Source: Aradus depressus (lineage: Eukaryota; Arthropoda; Insecta; Hemiptera; Aradidae). Taken from it: DNA of 64,000 nt. The stretch is from NCBI GenBank assembly GCA_963662175.1, contig OY759214.1, forward strand, positions 98,542,115-98,606,114. Direction: 5' to 3'. Of the stretch, positions 11,090 to 22,500 are shown piece by piece. A program made the translations under genes and the position numbers. The notes beneath the pieces were generated by a model, which searched no databases, had not been told where the DNA came from, and saw nothing but the letters and a program-made list of their open reading frames with translations. Numbering within the stretch: the stretch's first letter is position 1; each line of letters starts with the position of its first letter.

Positions 11090-13290
11090 TTAGGTACTAA
11101 TTCAGTTTCTTTTTATAGACAAATAAATATAATTAATTTTTTTTTTATTATTAATAATGTAATGTGTGTATTCTTTTTATACATCACATAATATTCTGAA
11201 CTAGTAAATAAAACAAACTTTTAAACGGAAATAAACAATTTAATTCTTTCAATATAGATCTCTTAAATTATACCCATTACAAAGTTTAATATGGTGTCTA
11301 CGAGATGATCTCATAATTACCAAAATAATAAATAAATAACATGTTGATTTAATAATAATATGCTTTTATTTACACATATATATATATATAGACTAAATTA
11401 GTCTTTTAAATAGTACATATTTTTATAAATTAAAAATTAAACGATAAAATATAAAACAAAATGGCAGAAAATAATAGGAAGGAAAAGTTAAGAAGAATTT
11501 AAAACAAGTAAGAGAAATGTTTTTTAGAATTATGTTGAAAGCATCAAGAAATGTTTAGTTTTTATCAATTTCGTCTTAGACCTTCAAAGAATTCCTTTTT
11601 TTTTTTTTTAAATAAAAATATAAAAGATTTCTCACTTAGTTCATCTAAGCAAAGAGACTTCTGAAGTGTTACGACTGCTGACTGGGGAAGTGTCTAGAAA
11701 TGAGGAAATGGGGATGAAGATAAGACTGGGTCTGTACATGTACAGAGCTCAGAGGACAGAAGCACAACAGTTAAGTAGTAAAGTATACTTATCATCCTTA
11801 TCAAGACATTAACTACCACAACAAATACTCATAACTAGATAAACGTTTATTTTATTTTTTTTTTTATTTAGAAAAATATTGTGAAAAACAAAAACTACGT
11901 GACATATTTCTGTCTTGTGAGTCGTATGTCCTTGGTAATTGTTTGACTTCTCTGTTAGAACACGTTACCATATTTGCGCCTCTTTTGTTCACCCTCGTTT
12001 TAAAAAATAAATAAATAAAAAAGACTTCTAAGTAGTAGGTCAAATTTGTTTTATCAAGAAATTTTTGATCCTTGTTAGTGACTCATTCTTCCAATAGATG
12101 TTCAATAACAAAGTACATATATTTAAAAAAATATTATTTTTATGTTGTACGGGATTTCTCAATTAACTCAACATTTTAGGTGCAAACAGTTTTATTCATT
12201 GGCTTATTTTATTTTTATTCGTTTGTTAAATCAACATTATTTTCGTTGTTAGGAATATCAGAAATCACTACATTTGATTCAAAAGTAGATATATTAGGCC
12301 TATCATAAGAGAAATAAGAAATGTTTTTTAACGCTAGAGAATAGAGAATGAGAATTGAGAAAGAAAAAGAGACGCTGTTTATGACGCCAGCAACGCTAAG
12401 CAGCCGTACACTCACCTTTGTGATTCATTATCAGTAGATTGGGTATTAATATGAAAATGTTGTTCCCCCAAACATGATGCAACACTTGTAATTTCCTCTT
12501 TTTGGACTACGGGAGGTGGGGTGGGGAGCACTCCCCAGAATTCAAAAAAATGAAATGCTTTCACTCACCCCTATGCGCAAACCACTAGTTCGATTTCGTC
12601 CAAATTTGGAATATAGGCTCTCTAATCGGTGCCCTCACAGATTATAACAGTTTGTTTTCAAAAAACGACACTTTAAACCACTTTTTGGGGGACGAACTAA
12701 AACACAGGTGCGGAGCGGGTCTGGGAGGTGTTCAGCGCTTCACATAACTCATTTATTAGCTTAGCCCCTAAGATGCCCGATACGCGTAAAGAAATACCTC
12801 ATATTCGCAATAAAAAAAACACAAATATATAATTTTTTGAAAAATAAATTAATTGTTTATTTTATTTAATAATGAAAATGAAATTAAAAATAATCTTTAT
12901 TCTGGGACATACGTCCCCTAAGAATAATAACATAAAAAATAAACAAGAGTATACAAGTATCAACCAGTTGAAAAGAATAAATATAAAGTAAAATAAAAGA
13001 GGTCTCTAGAAGTAAATACTGAATGTTAAAAACAGGCAATGAGTGAAACAGTATAATAAACTAGTGAAAATAATAAAGAGAAATAAAAAAATAAAAATAG
13101 AAAAATTAGAGAAACAAGTATGAATAATAATGTGAAACATGATAACAATAATGACTTGTATATGAATTGTAAAAAAACTGGACTGGAAACAGAAGAGTGA
13201 CAATCTGTCCAGTGGAGTGAGAGACTTATAGGAAGACGAGTACAGACGAGAAGAATACAGAAAAAGGCTCCACTTAAATTTACATCAATC
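11090..13290. other. AT-rich intergenic stretch, nothing recognised
   Basis: Includes simple ta repeats near 11370 and a GC-richer patch at 12500-12780 without a gene. Open minus-strand frames at 12215-12415 and 13006-13295 have low-complexity composition and no family signature. Confidence 0.4.
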
Positions 13291-13299
13291 ATCAATATT

Positions 13300-13465
13300 C
13301 AGCTGAATTGGGCAAAAAAAAAAACTACCAGGTTAGGGGGGATGTATTCAAATACATTATGTAACGAATGTATCAACACAGAATTTAGTATGATGATTCA
13401 GAAGTATCTGAGTAAGACACATATCGATTTTCAACCAAATCGTTAAATCGGTATCGAAGGGAGAG

Positions 13466-13475
<10 letters not shown>
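13300..13475 (-). mobile_element. Hairpin-end repeat fragment, reverse
   Basis: Carries ttcagctgaattgggc, aacgaatgtatcaaca and gattttcaaccaaatcg. It runs directly into a 25-base poly-G tract (13475-13499). Confidence 0.5.
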
Positions 13476-13499
<24 letters not shown>

Positions 13500-13774
13500 T
13501 TAATTTCAAACCCGCCATTTAAGCTCCACCTTATCCTTGAGGAAGGAAGGGTTCTTACTTCATACCTTATTCAAATTTGGGCCCCTCCCAAGAAATACTT
13601 AACCCACACATATTTTTTTTTGTGTTTTTCCTTTCCAAAACCTAATTTCAAAATGTAAAAATACAAACGTAGCGTACCATTTCATCCTAATAACTCGGTA
13701 AAAATAAGATGTCTCATCGAATTTGAGCCTATATAAAGATAGGTAACTATTCAACACAAGTAATATTTAAAAGG

Positions 13775-14395
13775 TGAACCACCGACAGTGTACTTCCCCA
13801 GAACGAATTAATCAATTAATTTTTCGCTCTCCCTCCAAAACCAGTCGATCGTTGCGCTAATATTCAACAGTTGATTTACATAAGAATCCTCATACTAAAT
13901 GTTATGTCTATAAATTCATTACATATACTGTTATGAGTTTTTCAATTGAGCCCCCCCCCCCCCCCCCCCCTTCACTTCTGCCGATATTGCTGAAATTTGA
14001 CAGGTTATATCCTCATGGGGTTTTGACTTTAAATATGAAATTTCATGTCGATACATTCATTACACCGGCAGTTACAGGAGTTAATGAGTTGAGCACCCAT
14101 CTGATCCCCGCCTCCCCTTCTTCCGATTTTGTTAAAAATTCATAAGTGTCGTCCTTATAGGATTTCGATTTCACATATGAAATCATACATTCATTACAAC
14201 GGCAGTTAATAGAGATTTTGAGTTAAGCCTCTCCCCTATCCCCCCTCTCCTTTGACCAATTTGTCTGAAAATCGATAGGTATTGTCCTTATAGAGTTTTG
14301 GTCGCACATATAAAATATTGTGTCGATACATCGAATTTTTTGGCTGATTACATAACTTCCCCTATAGTTCGTAAAGCTGTGGAAGTAAAAAATTA
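13775..14395 (+). mobile_element. Hairpin-end repeat, full-length forward copy
   Basis: Left end ggtgaaccaccgacagtg, then tacttccccagaacgaatta. Three internal units of about 140-150 bp start attcattacannggcagtta. The terminal hairpin, cttcccctatagttcgtaaa...ggaag (14356-14388), follows gctgattacata. No coding capacity. One unit carries a 20-base poly-C run (13951-13970). Confidence 0.7.
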
Positions 14396-14734
14396 ATTAA
14401 CCGTATTATGCTCTATTATGGTGAAACACTGCAACTCTGACTCTTTAATCCTCCCGTTACTAAAGTCCAATTTCAGAAGGGATTAGGATTAGTAAGGAAG
14501 ACATGAAAAATTATTTCATTCTAATTTACACGAAACCAAGAAATTACATTTAAACAAACACGTAGAATATTGACGGGGTTATTAGCATTTAAAATAGGTT
14601 ATTTTATTTTATTTTATAGTATTTATTTACTAGACAAGTAATGAAAAATCAATTAAGCATTTTATATATATATTTTTTTTTTCAATTTAGAATGCATTTG
14701 TGAAAGTATAATAATATATAATATATTAATAAAA

Positions 14735-15178
14735 AGGTCGGCGGTTAATCACTAGCTACGTACTTCCCCACCAAGAATTAATCAATTAAGTTTTCGCTCT
14801 CCAGAGTCAATCAATATTTTGAGCTAAAATTCAATATTTGCCTTACATAGTGGCTTCTGAATCCTCAAACTAAATGTTGTGTCGATAAATTCATTACATC
14901 GGTAGTTTTTGGAATATTTGAGTTGAGCACAACTTTGATTTCCACCTCCTCATCAACTGATTCCGCTTAAAATTAATAGCTATCATCCTTAAATGGTTAT
15001 GAATACACATATAATGTTATCGAGTTATTGTATTCATAGACACACTTTTTTTTTTTAATTTTAAAAATTTTTGAGTGAAGAAGTGGGAAAACAAGAAATT
15101 CCATTGAAAACTTTATATCAAAATTCTGAGCGATTACATAATTTTTGCTATACTTCGTATAACTGAGGAAGTAGAATA
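14735..15178 (+). mobile_element. Hairpin-end repeat, forward copy
   Basis: Left end ggtcggcggttaatcac and gtacttccccaccaagaatt. Internal unit with cattacatcggtagtttttg. Right hairpin ctatacttcgtataactgag with flanking gcgattacata. Shorter than the 13775 copy. Confidence 0.65.
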
Positions 15179-15349
15179 TCCTGAATAGAAAAAAATGAAG
15201 GACATTTTATCTATACAAAGTTTCAAAAGGAAAATTTGCCCCATATTCCAGAAAAATTCCTTCAACTTGAGTGTCTTGCAGATTAAACAGAGGGTATATA
15301 CTAATGTATAATTAGTATTGGAAATAATAAACTAAAATAATGATATTAC

Positions 15350-15412
15350 CTGGACGGAGAGTTGACTAGCTGAGAGGTTCCTCCTAGCGGGAACAGGCAG
15401 GTACTGAACTGA
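15350..15412 (-). promoter_or_regulatory. Candidate 5' UTR exon and initiator on minus strand
   Basis: On the minus strand a GC-richer stretch ends CCAG/gtaatatc, a good donor. It contains two overlapping TCAGT words (15403-15412), the arthropod initiator consensus, with a CACGTG E-box just upstream near 15454. No ORF is present. It could be the non-coding first exon of the PEBP-like gene, whose first coding exon opens with an acceptor at 5820. Inference only; it implies a 9.5 kb first intron. Confidence 0.25.
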
Positions 15413-15809
15413 TTGTCAGCAAAGATAGGGAGACTCACTGAGTCACGTGGTTACTTAGCTCTGGTTGGTTCATTTCAAATTGTTTCTTTTTTTTTTATTT
15501 ATGCTGTCTTTGTTATCTTTAAAAATATTCATTTTTTTATTGAGAGTTATTTATATCTCAATACACCTGACTGACAATGAGTCATTCTCTGGGAAGTGTT
15601 TAGCCTACTTTTTCCTATGAGATATGAGCCTAGTAATTGAAATAAAATCATAACTAAACTAATGAGATGTTTATCTGTTGTTATTTTGAAGAGATTTTAA
15701 TATCTTATGAATTGTCGACAATTAGTAACTGGTAACTTCTATCAAAAGTTTAGAGGGAGAGAGGAAACATACGTATGAGGCGCCGTGTAGTCTCTATTTC
15801 AGAAATTCG

Positions 15810-16200
15810 AGGAGCTTTAAAATTGAAAAAACAGAAGTCCATTAAATAAAGAAACTGAAGGTTTAGAAGGAGAGCGGAAACTTACATTTAATTTTGTGTG
15901 TAGCTTCTTCAGACTAGAAAAATACGTTAATATGTTCTTGTTGGTTCTACTCAAAATAGTCGATGAAGAAATATAGAATATGGGTGTTTCTTGTGGCACC
16001 GATTCTACATATTTTCTGAAAAAAACTTAATACACCTACGTCGGTAGACAGGTTTCAGCCAAATACGATGATAGTCACCCCAAGTAAAAATGAAGAGTAT
16101 ATTCTGGTTGGTCGTAATCAAAATAGCCGAAGAAGGAATATAGAATACAGGTACAGTGGTCAAAACGGTGTTTCTAAACGTCTTTTCAGTACGTTTTTGG
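15810..16200. repeat. Two diverged copies of an unnamed repeat
   Basis: Segments near 15900-16000 and 16080-16150 share gttggt, caaaatag and gaagaaatatagaata in the same order. Function unknown. Confidence 0.35.
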
Positions 16201-16322
16201 GCATATATATCGCAAAGCGGGCGACCTTCGAATAATCGTTATTTATATAAAATGAGTCTTTCAGGTTTTCTACAACTTTAACTTGAAAATATTATTGATT
16301 AGGTCATAAAGATAAGGGTAAT

Positions 16323-16743
16323 CAGTGGCGGATTAAGCTTCTGCGGGGCCTTAGGTGATTGCAAATGTGGGGCCCCCCTATTTTTAACCCCCCCCCCCCC
16401 CCCCCCCCATAAAAAACGAAAACTTTTTAGCAATTTTTTTTATGGAGAACTAGGAAAACTGAAATAACATTGTGAAAAATGAAAAAGCCGATTTGTTTTT
16501 TTTATTTTAAAAAAAAATCATGCTTAATAGGGGGCCCCTCATACCTTTTATTGGGAAAAATAACTCGGGTCAAATTCCTTGTCAAATTTGACCTGAATTA
16601 TTTTTCCCAAAAGCGTGTAAAATCATTTTAAAAGTGACAAGGTTTTTTTTTTTAGACATTGGGGCCTTCAGCATCGGGGGCCCCTTTATTATCGGGGGCC
16701 CTAGGCACCTGCCTAGGTTTGCCTATTGATTAATCCACCACTG
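16323..16743. mobile_element. hAT-type MITE, 8-bp TSD
   Basis: TIR cagtggcggattaa at 16323 and ttaatccaccactg at 16743, with an exact 8-bp duplication agggtaat (16315-16322 and 16744-16751), the hAT signature. It is 421 bp with repeated ggggccc blocks and a poly-C run, and no ORF. It interrupts a copy of the TATA-stem hairpin repeat (compare 20100-20335). Confidence 0.8.
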
Positions 16744-16744
16744 A

Positions 16745-16920
16745 GGGTAATGTACTTAGGCTTCGAAATGAAGTGCTCTCAATTTTGGCCCAATTTGATT
16801 GGGAATATGGTCAAAATGTATTTAGGGGAATTTGAAACGTGAAAATCCGTTGAAAACTCGATCTCGGATTTTCGCACGATTACAATGCTTCCTTATACTA
16901 TAGGTGTAAGAAAGTAAAAA
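16745..16920 (+). mobile_element. TATA-stem hairpin repeat (related subfamily)
   Basis: Contains aaatccgttgaaaactcgat, then gcacgattacaatg and the terminal hairpin cttccttatactataggtgt...agaaag. It has the same architecture as the cttcccc hairpin family, with a different stem sequence. Confidence 0.55.
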
Positions 16921-17029
16921 GTTATTTCCCCAAGTTATTTGCTGATAGGAGTATGAGAAATAATATTTTGTACATATTTCTAGACTAGAGCCATGATGGC
17001 TGGTCCCACCTCGGTTATTATACAATAAT

Positions 17030-17345
17030 AGACGATGTAATGAATGTATCGACATGAAAATTTATATTTAAAGTCAAAACCCTATAAGAATGCCGCCTAT
17101 TTATTTTCCGCAAAATCGGTAGAAGGAAGAGGGGGTTTTTGTTTGATTTTCGAGAACAAAAATGTAATAGATTGATTCATGCTGGTTAGCACCCTCAGTA
17201 CAAAGCCGGTGATTCACTGACAATTTTTTTTTTTTCATTTTTGGAATCAGGGGGTCGGAAAACATGAAATTCTGGTGAATACTCTACATAGAATTTTTGA
17301 CCGATTTTTTTTTTTTCATATAATTCGTACAGTTGAGGTAGTAAA
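17030..17345. mobile_element. Hairpin-end repeat fragments (both orientations)
   Basis: 17030-17160 is a reverse internal unit (gaatgtatcgacatgaaaat, ccgcaaaatcggtagaagg). 17195-17345 carries gccggtgattcactgac and a forward 3' end (catgaaattctggtgaatac, cgtacagttgaggtagtaaa). Confidence 0.5.
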
Positions 17346-19058
17346 ACCGGGACAGGAACAGTCCAGAGAGGGGTGGCGTAGTCGAGGGCCTATGGGTTTA
17401 AGATTTACAAGAAGGTTGAACATTACAGGGGGGGAGGGGACTAGTCGTGTAGTTTAGATCCAAACTTCACGGCGAGAAAAACGGGACAAATCAGCACGCA
17501 AAGAGACACACTAGTAAATTACAGGACATTACGGTAGCTCTTTTGAAAAATATAACCATTTAGACAAAAAACAGTGTTGGCAGATTATAAAATTCCTTTC
17601 CAGTAGACTGAAACATTTCAAGTTTCTCCCAAATCCTTTTTTAGAAACAAAATATATTTTTATAGGTACTACATTTTATTGAATTAGTAATTTTAAATAC
17701 AGCTTAATAAAAACATTGTAAACAAAATATAATATTAATAACAGACAACGTGAAATGGTGTTAAGCCTGCTGTTCAGATATGTAAGAAACCAGTGTATTG
17801 AGAAGGACGATAAAGTGACTCAACACATGGGTAACGCGCTTTAGAGCCTTTTTAGGACAGGCGTATCGTTTGACGCCTACGACGTAATTTATCGTAAGGC
17901 TTTTCTTCTCCCATCTTTTGCTCGCCATTTCTGTTTCTTCGTTGATTTTTTACTATATTTACTTATAAGTAGTACAGGGAATGTTTTGTAATCAGTCAAA
18001 AATTCCACACCCACTGAATCCAAGAAAGTCCCTGCATGCAAAAGATCCGTTGGTGTTTTTCATGTACAATCCACCAAGTACAGTATTATCGTTCGGGTTG
18101 GCAACACTGGTAAATAGTACCGGCTCCTAAAACAATTATGAAAAGAACAAGGGGTCTAAAGGAAAATAAATAATTTCTTTTATATAGGACTAAAATTAGT
18201 CTTAAGGCCAAGAAAAGTTTTTAAGCCATGTAGTTTCTTGTTTGAATTATTTGTTGTCCACATATTCAACAAATTGTAATTCCAGTACATTACTGTAGGT
18301 GTCAGGAGAGGTATTTACTATTCATAAAATAAACTATATATGGGACTCAGTATTGTAGTTCATAGAATTGTTTTAGAGCAATTGTAAAATTTTTAAAAAA
18401 GCAAACATAGAACGAAGTTATTTTGAATTCGTGGTTTATCGATGATGTGGCTTTGAAAAATTAAAACAAATACCTATATAAGGATCTTTATTATTTTACA
18501 TTTTACATAAATAGATATGTATCTTAATTGGAAAAGAAAAAGTAATTGAAAATTTTTAGTTTGATGGGGGGAGGTGTGGCTCCCATATTATTTTTTTAAT
18601 GTTTTCTTGAGGAAGGGATAACAGTAACTGAGGTTACAAGGTTCATTCTAAATTTAAATGATATTGAATATGGGCAATTTTAGTGTATAAGTCGTTAAAA
18701 TAATTTATATCGTAGTGCAATAAGTGTTTTTATTAAGTTCATTGCAAAATTCAAGCTAAAACTGTCGTATATATCTTTTAGATTTCATTTAACGAGACTT
18801 GTGCGAATTAATCATATGTTATCTCAGCTGTGTTAAAAAGAAGCATGCGTACTCCACGAGGTTATGTTCTAGATACGGGCAATCAAATCTTTCTTATTGA
18901 AAATGCAAGAGTCTAAGACTTGATCGGAAGATAAACACCGGTATGGCTGACCCGTAACAGTGAAATTAAAAAGATTTGAGATCAAATATCGAACTTTTCA
19001 AGGACAGTGTCATTTATTTGCAATCTAAATGTTTCACACGATATAATAATAGTTCACG
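17346..19058. other. Upstream region of STARD7
   Basis: No upstream coding exon is needed, because an in-frame stop (tag) lies three codons before the STARD7 ATG. No TATA box or clear initiator could be assigned. A promoter is presumed within the last few hundred bases. Confidence 0.35.
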
Positions 19059-19564
19059 ATGGTTTTGCCCTTTGTTGCTCTATCAAGGTATGTACTGCAA
19101 AATAAACCAAGACCTTCGGGACTTCAAAGAAGTGAACATATTCAAAGTTTTTTGAAGTGTGAAGTTATTAGTTTGCGTCAGTTTCGAACGTTAACTCCTA
19201 ACTCATTTAATTTTAATATATTGTATCGGTATTTTAAAGAATCATTACTTAATGCTAAACCGAATTTTATTTTCATACAATGGGCCAATCAAATTCAACA
19301 CATACCAAGCTTCTTGAGAAGTAGTTCAGTGAGTGTAGTGAAAAACTGTTTAGAACAAATTGAATTCGTGCTAGCGTACAGGATAAGAAGAGGACAGCAA
19401 ATGGTGACTCTTTACACACGAATGTGGGAAGACAAAGCTTTAAGACAACTATTTAAATCATTCAGACGAATGTTTCAAAAAAAAGGCAGACATCTAATGT
19501 ACGGAGCTACTTTTCTTGGATTTGACTGGAATCGGGAAAGAATACCGCTTGATGAAATGAAAAA
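19059..19564 (+). CDS. STARD7: STARD7 exon 1 (targeting sequence and linker)
   Basis: ATG at 19059; ends before gtttgt with two bases of a Lys codon. Encodes the predicted mitochondrial presequence and a helical linker (GRHLMYGATFLGFDW). Confidence 0.85.
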
Positions 19565-22500
19565 GTTTGTATAAATATTTTTTTTTTATTTTGTCTTTGT
19601 ACATTTAGTAATTATAAGTCATTTTGACTATTACTTTTTTTATTTTTATTATTAGGCATAAAAATGAACTGAACATATGTTATTCACTGAGGAAGAAAGC
19701 AGGGAAAGGCGGGAACGATCCAGGAACTGTCTGCGAAGGACCTGATTGCCAATGTCCGGAGTGTGATTCCACTGTGGAGGGTAAGGGCTTCATCCTTCAT
19801 CATATGAATTGTGTTTATGAACAAGTTCACATTATCTGTACCATTGCACCTGGCTTCATATGTTCATCTTCACAGCATATGCTTTATTTGGGAGCTATAA
19901 TAATTTGCAATATGCTAGGTTTGCTTTAGTCAAACTGAAAGAGAAACATGGTGTTGAAGTGCTGCCTAGAAGACAAGGTAGAAGACAATTCAGTAGGTCT
20001 AAAGCAAACTTCTAAAAAAAATATTTCAGGAAAGTTTTCGGTGTTTTTTTCTCAAAGTCTGTATGTTTTCTCTACATCTTTTACCTATTTAGAGTGATTT
20101 TTGATTAGGTCATAAATAAAAGTAGTATCTTGTACAATATACTTGGGCCACGACGCAAACAGGTCCCAACTTTCGTACAATTTCGGCCAAAATCTAAACA
20201 AATCTAGGTTAGCACCTGGAGCACCTTCATTTCAAGTTAATAGCTACATCGCGAAAATGGTCAAAACATGTTCTGGGGACCTTGAAACGATTACTGTATT
20301 TTCTTATACTATATGTATAAGAAAGTAAAAAAAAATACAACGCATGCAACTCAATAAGTATTAAGTTTATACACAGTGATCATCTATAAGAATCTTAGTT
20401 TTCAGAACCAAAACAGATACTCCAGTTTTATTCTTGCAAACTCTAGGCAAAGACGTCATAGAATGAAGGAATGAAATCGGATATTCTTCGAAATTTTGTT
20501 TTTAAGGACCTATCTTGATTTTCTGTTAAATAAGGAATATTATTTCCTCTTCCATAATTACTCCACAGTTTCTCAAATTAATGTAGTGCGTTTTTAATTT
20601 CATAACTATAATAGTTCTGTAAAATAATGAAAATACTGCAGAAATAATAGTGCATACATTAATTTTTTTATAACAATTTTAGTCAAGCAGACATGACTGA
20701 TATTAGAAACTATTTCTAGTTTTACCATTAAATGTTCTTGTATACGATTTCTAGTGCAAATTGTTGATATAATTTTCCGTTTACTGAAAATGGTATTATG
20801 ACGATGCTTTTTGCCTGAATCCTTCACTTGTGATATCATTTTTTAGCCAAGTTTTGATATTTTAAATTGTAATTTATACACATGTAATCTATTGGTTCAT
20901 CCAATTGTTATATTTTCCAGTTCACTGTTGGGAGCCCTTTATTCAACAACCAGATCTGACTGTCTGGAAGATGGAAGAAATAAAACATAAAGGCAAAGGG
21001 CTTTATTGCTATAAAAGTAAATATCCAGAATATTTATTTAATTCAATGTACAGTTAAACCTCTCCATAACGTATATCGTCGGGTCTACCGTTTTTGATCT
21101 TTATCGAGAGATGTCCGTTATCTAGACATTATGTCGTTTTCTATATTTTTCGAGCCAACGAAACTTTGAAATTTAAAATCTCCAAAATGTTGGCGACTTC
21201 GGATGCCTTTTCCTGTATCATAGAGCCAGAAACGGGGATTTTTGGTTCTTACTCGGTAAAACCATTCGAAACAGTGGCGATCAATTTCAAAACCCTTACC
21301 GCGTTTTTTTGTGAAAGCCGTTTTCGTTTCTTCATTTCCATGTTTCTGCCATTTTAGTGAAAGCTCATTATTTTCTTTTAAAATAGTCGCGATCTGCGTC
21401 TTTCCCACCTTAAACTTTGCCGCTAAGTCCATGACGCTCGGCTTTTCTCGATTATAAACTTTAATTCTATTTTATTTTTGAGCTTTAGCCGAGTTCTGTT
21501 TTAAGACATGGTCGGAAGCAAACTGAATAAAATAAAAGAATAAAAGCGAACGAAAACAAAAAAAATTTCCATAATTATTGGGAAGTTTATAAAATGTATT
21601 TATTTTTTAATAATTTCCCTGAACTCTTCCCCAGCCGTGCCTCACTGTGTTCCTAGAATCCAAGAGCCTGCTATCAGCTGGGTAGATTTTTAGGCCTGCT
21701 GTTTGGGAGGTAGATTTTTAGGCCTGCTGTTCGGGAGGTAGATTTTCACACGGGACCATTTAAGGCTGTCCGTTGTCCGTTAAGAGAGGGACCGTTATCG
21801 AGAGGTAAACTAAGCACGGATTTGAGTGGTCTGCTACTGGGACCATAGACATTTTGTCCGTTAATAGAGTTATTTGCTATCTAGAGGTGTCCGTTAGAAG
21901 AGGTTTCACTTTATTTATATTTTTCATTTAAAAATAATCTTTACCTTCATTTCATAGTTTCATTTTTATTATTTATTTAAATATTTTCAGTGTATGGTCG
22001 ATACACAGACGTAACAGCTGATGATTTCCTGGAGGTGTTCCTGGATACAGACAATCGAACCAAGTGGGACACTCATTGTGCCACCCTGAAAGTCATCGAT
22101 TCAGAGCCTTCATCCAACTCGGATGTTATCTACTGGGAGACCAAGTGGCCTGTAAGTATTCACCTTGGTTACGTCAAGATGGGACCATCATTATACCAAG
22201 AGACTATGTAGTCGGTTGCATTATGTTGACTCAGCCCTCCACCTGGGGCCCTCCACGCCTCCAGTGGAAAGTGGGCTCAAGTTGTACTTCATTTTAAAGG
22301 TATTTCAAAAATAAAAAAATGTGGTCCAATGCATTTTTTGATATCTTTCATTATACCAAACTGGCGACCCAATAAAAGAAAATACTGCTTTTATGAAAAT
22401 CATGACTTGCCCTCTGTCCATTTTACAAATAGAGTACACTCTTCCTGTTTCTAAAAACATTCGGAGGATTTACTATAGTATATGGCAACTTTCAGAAAAA

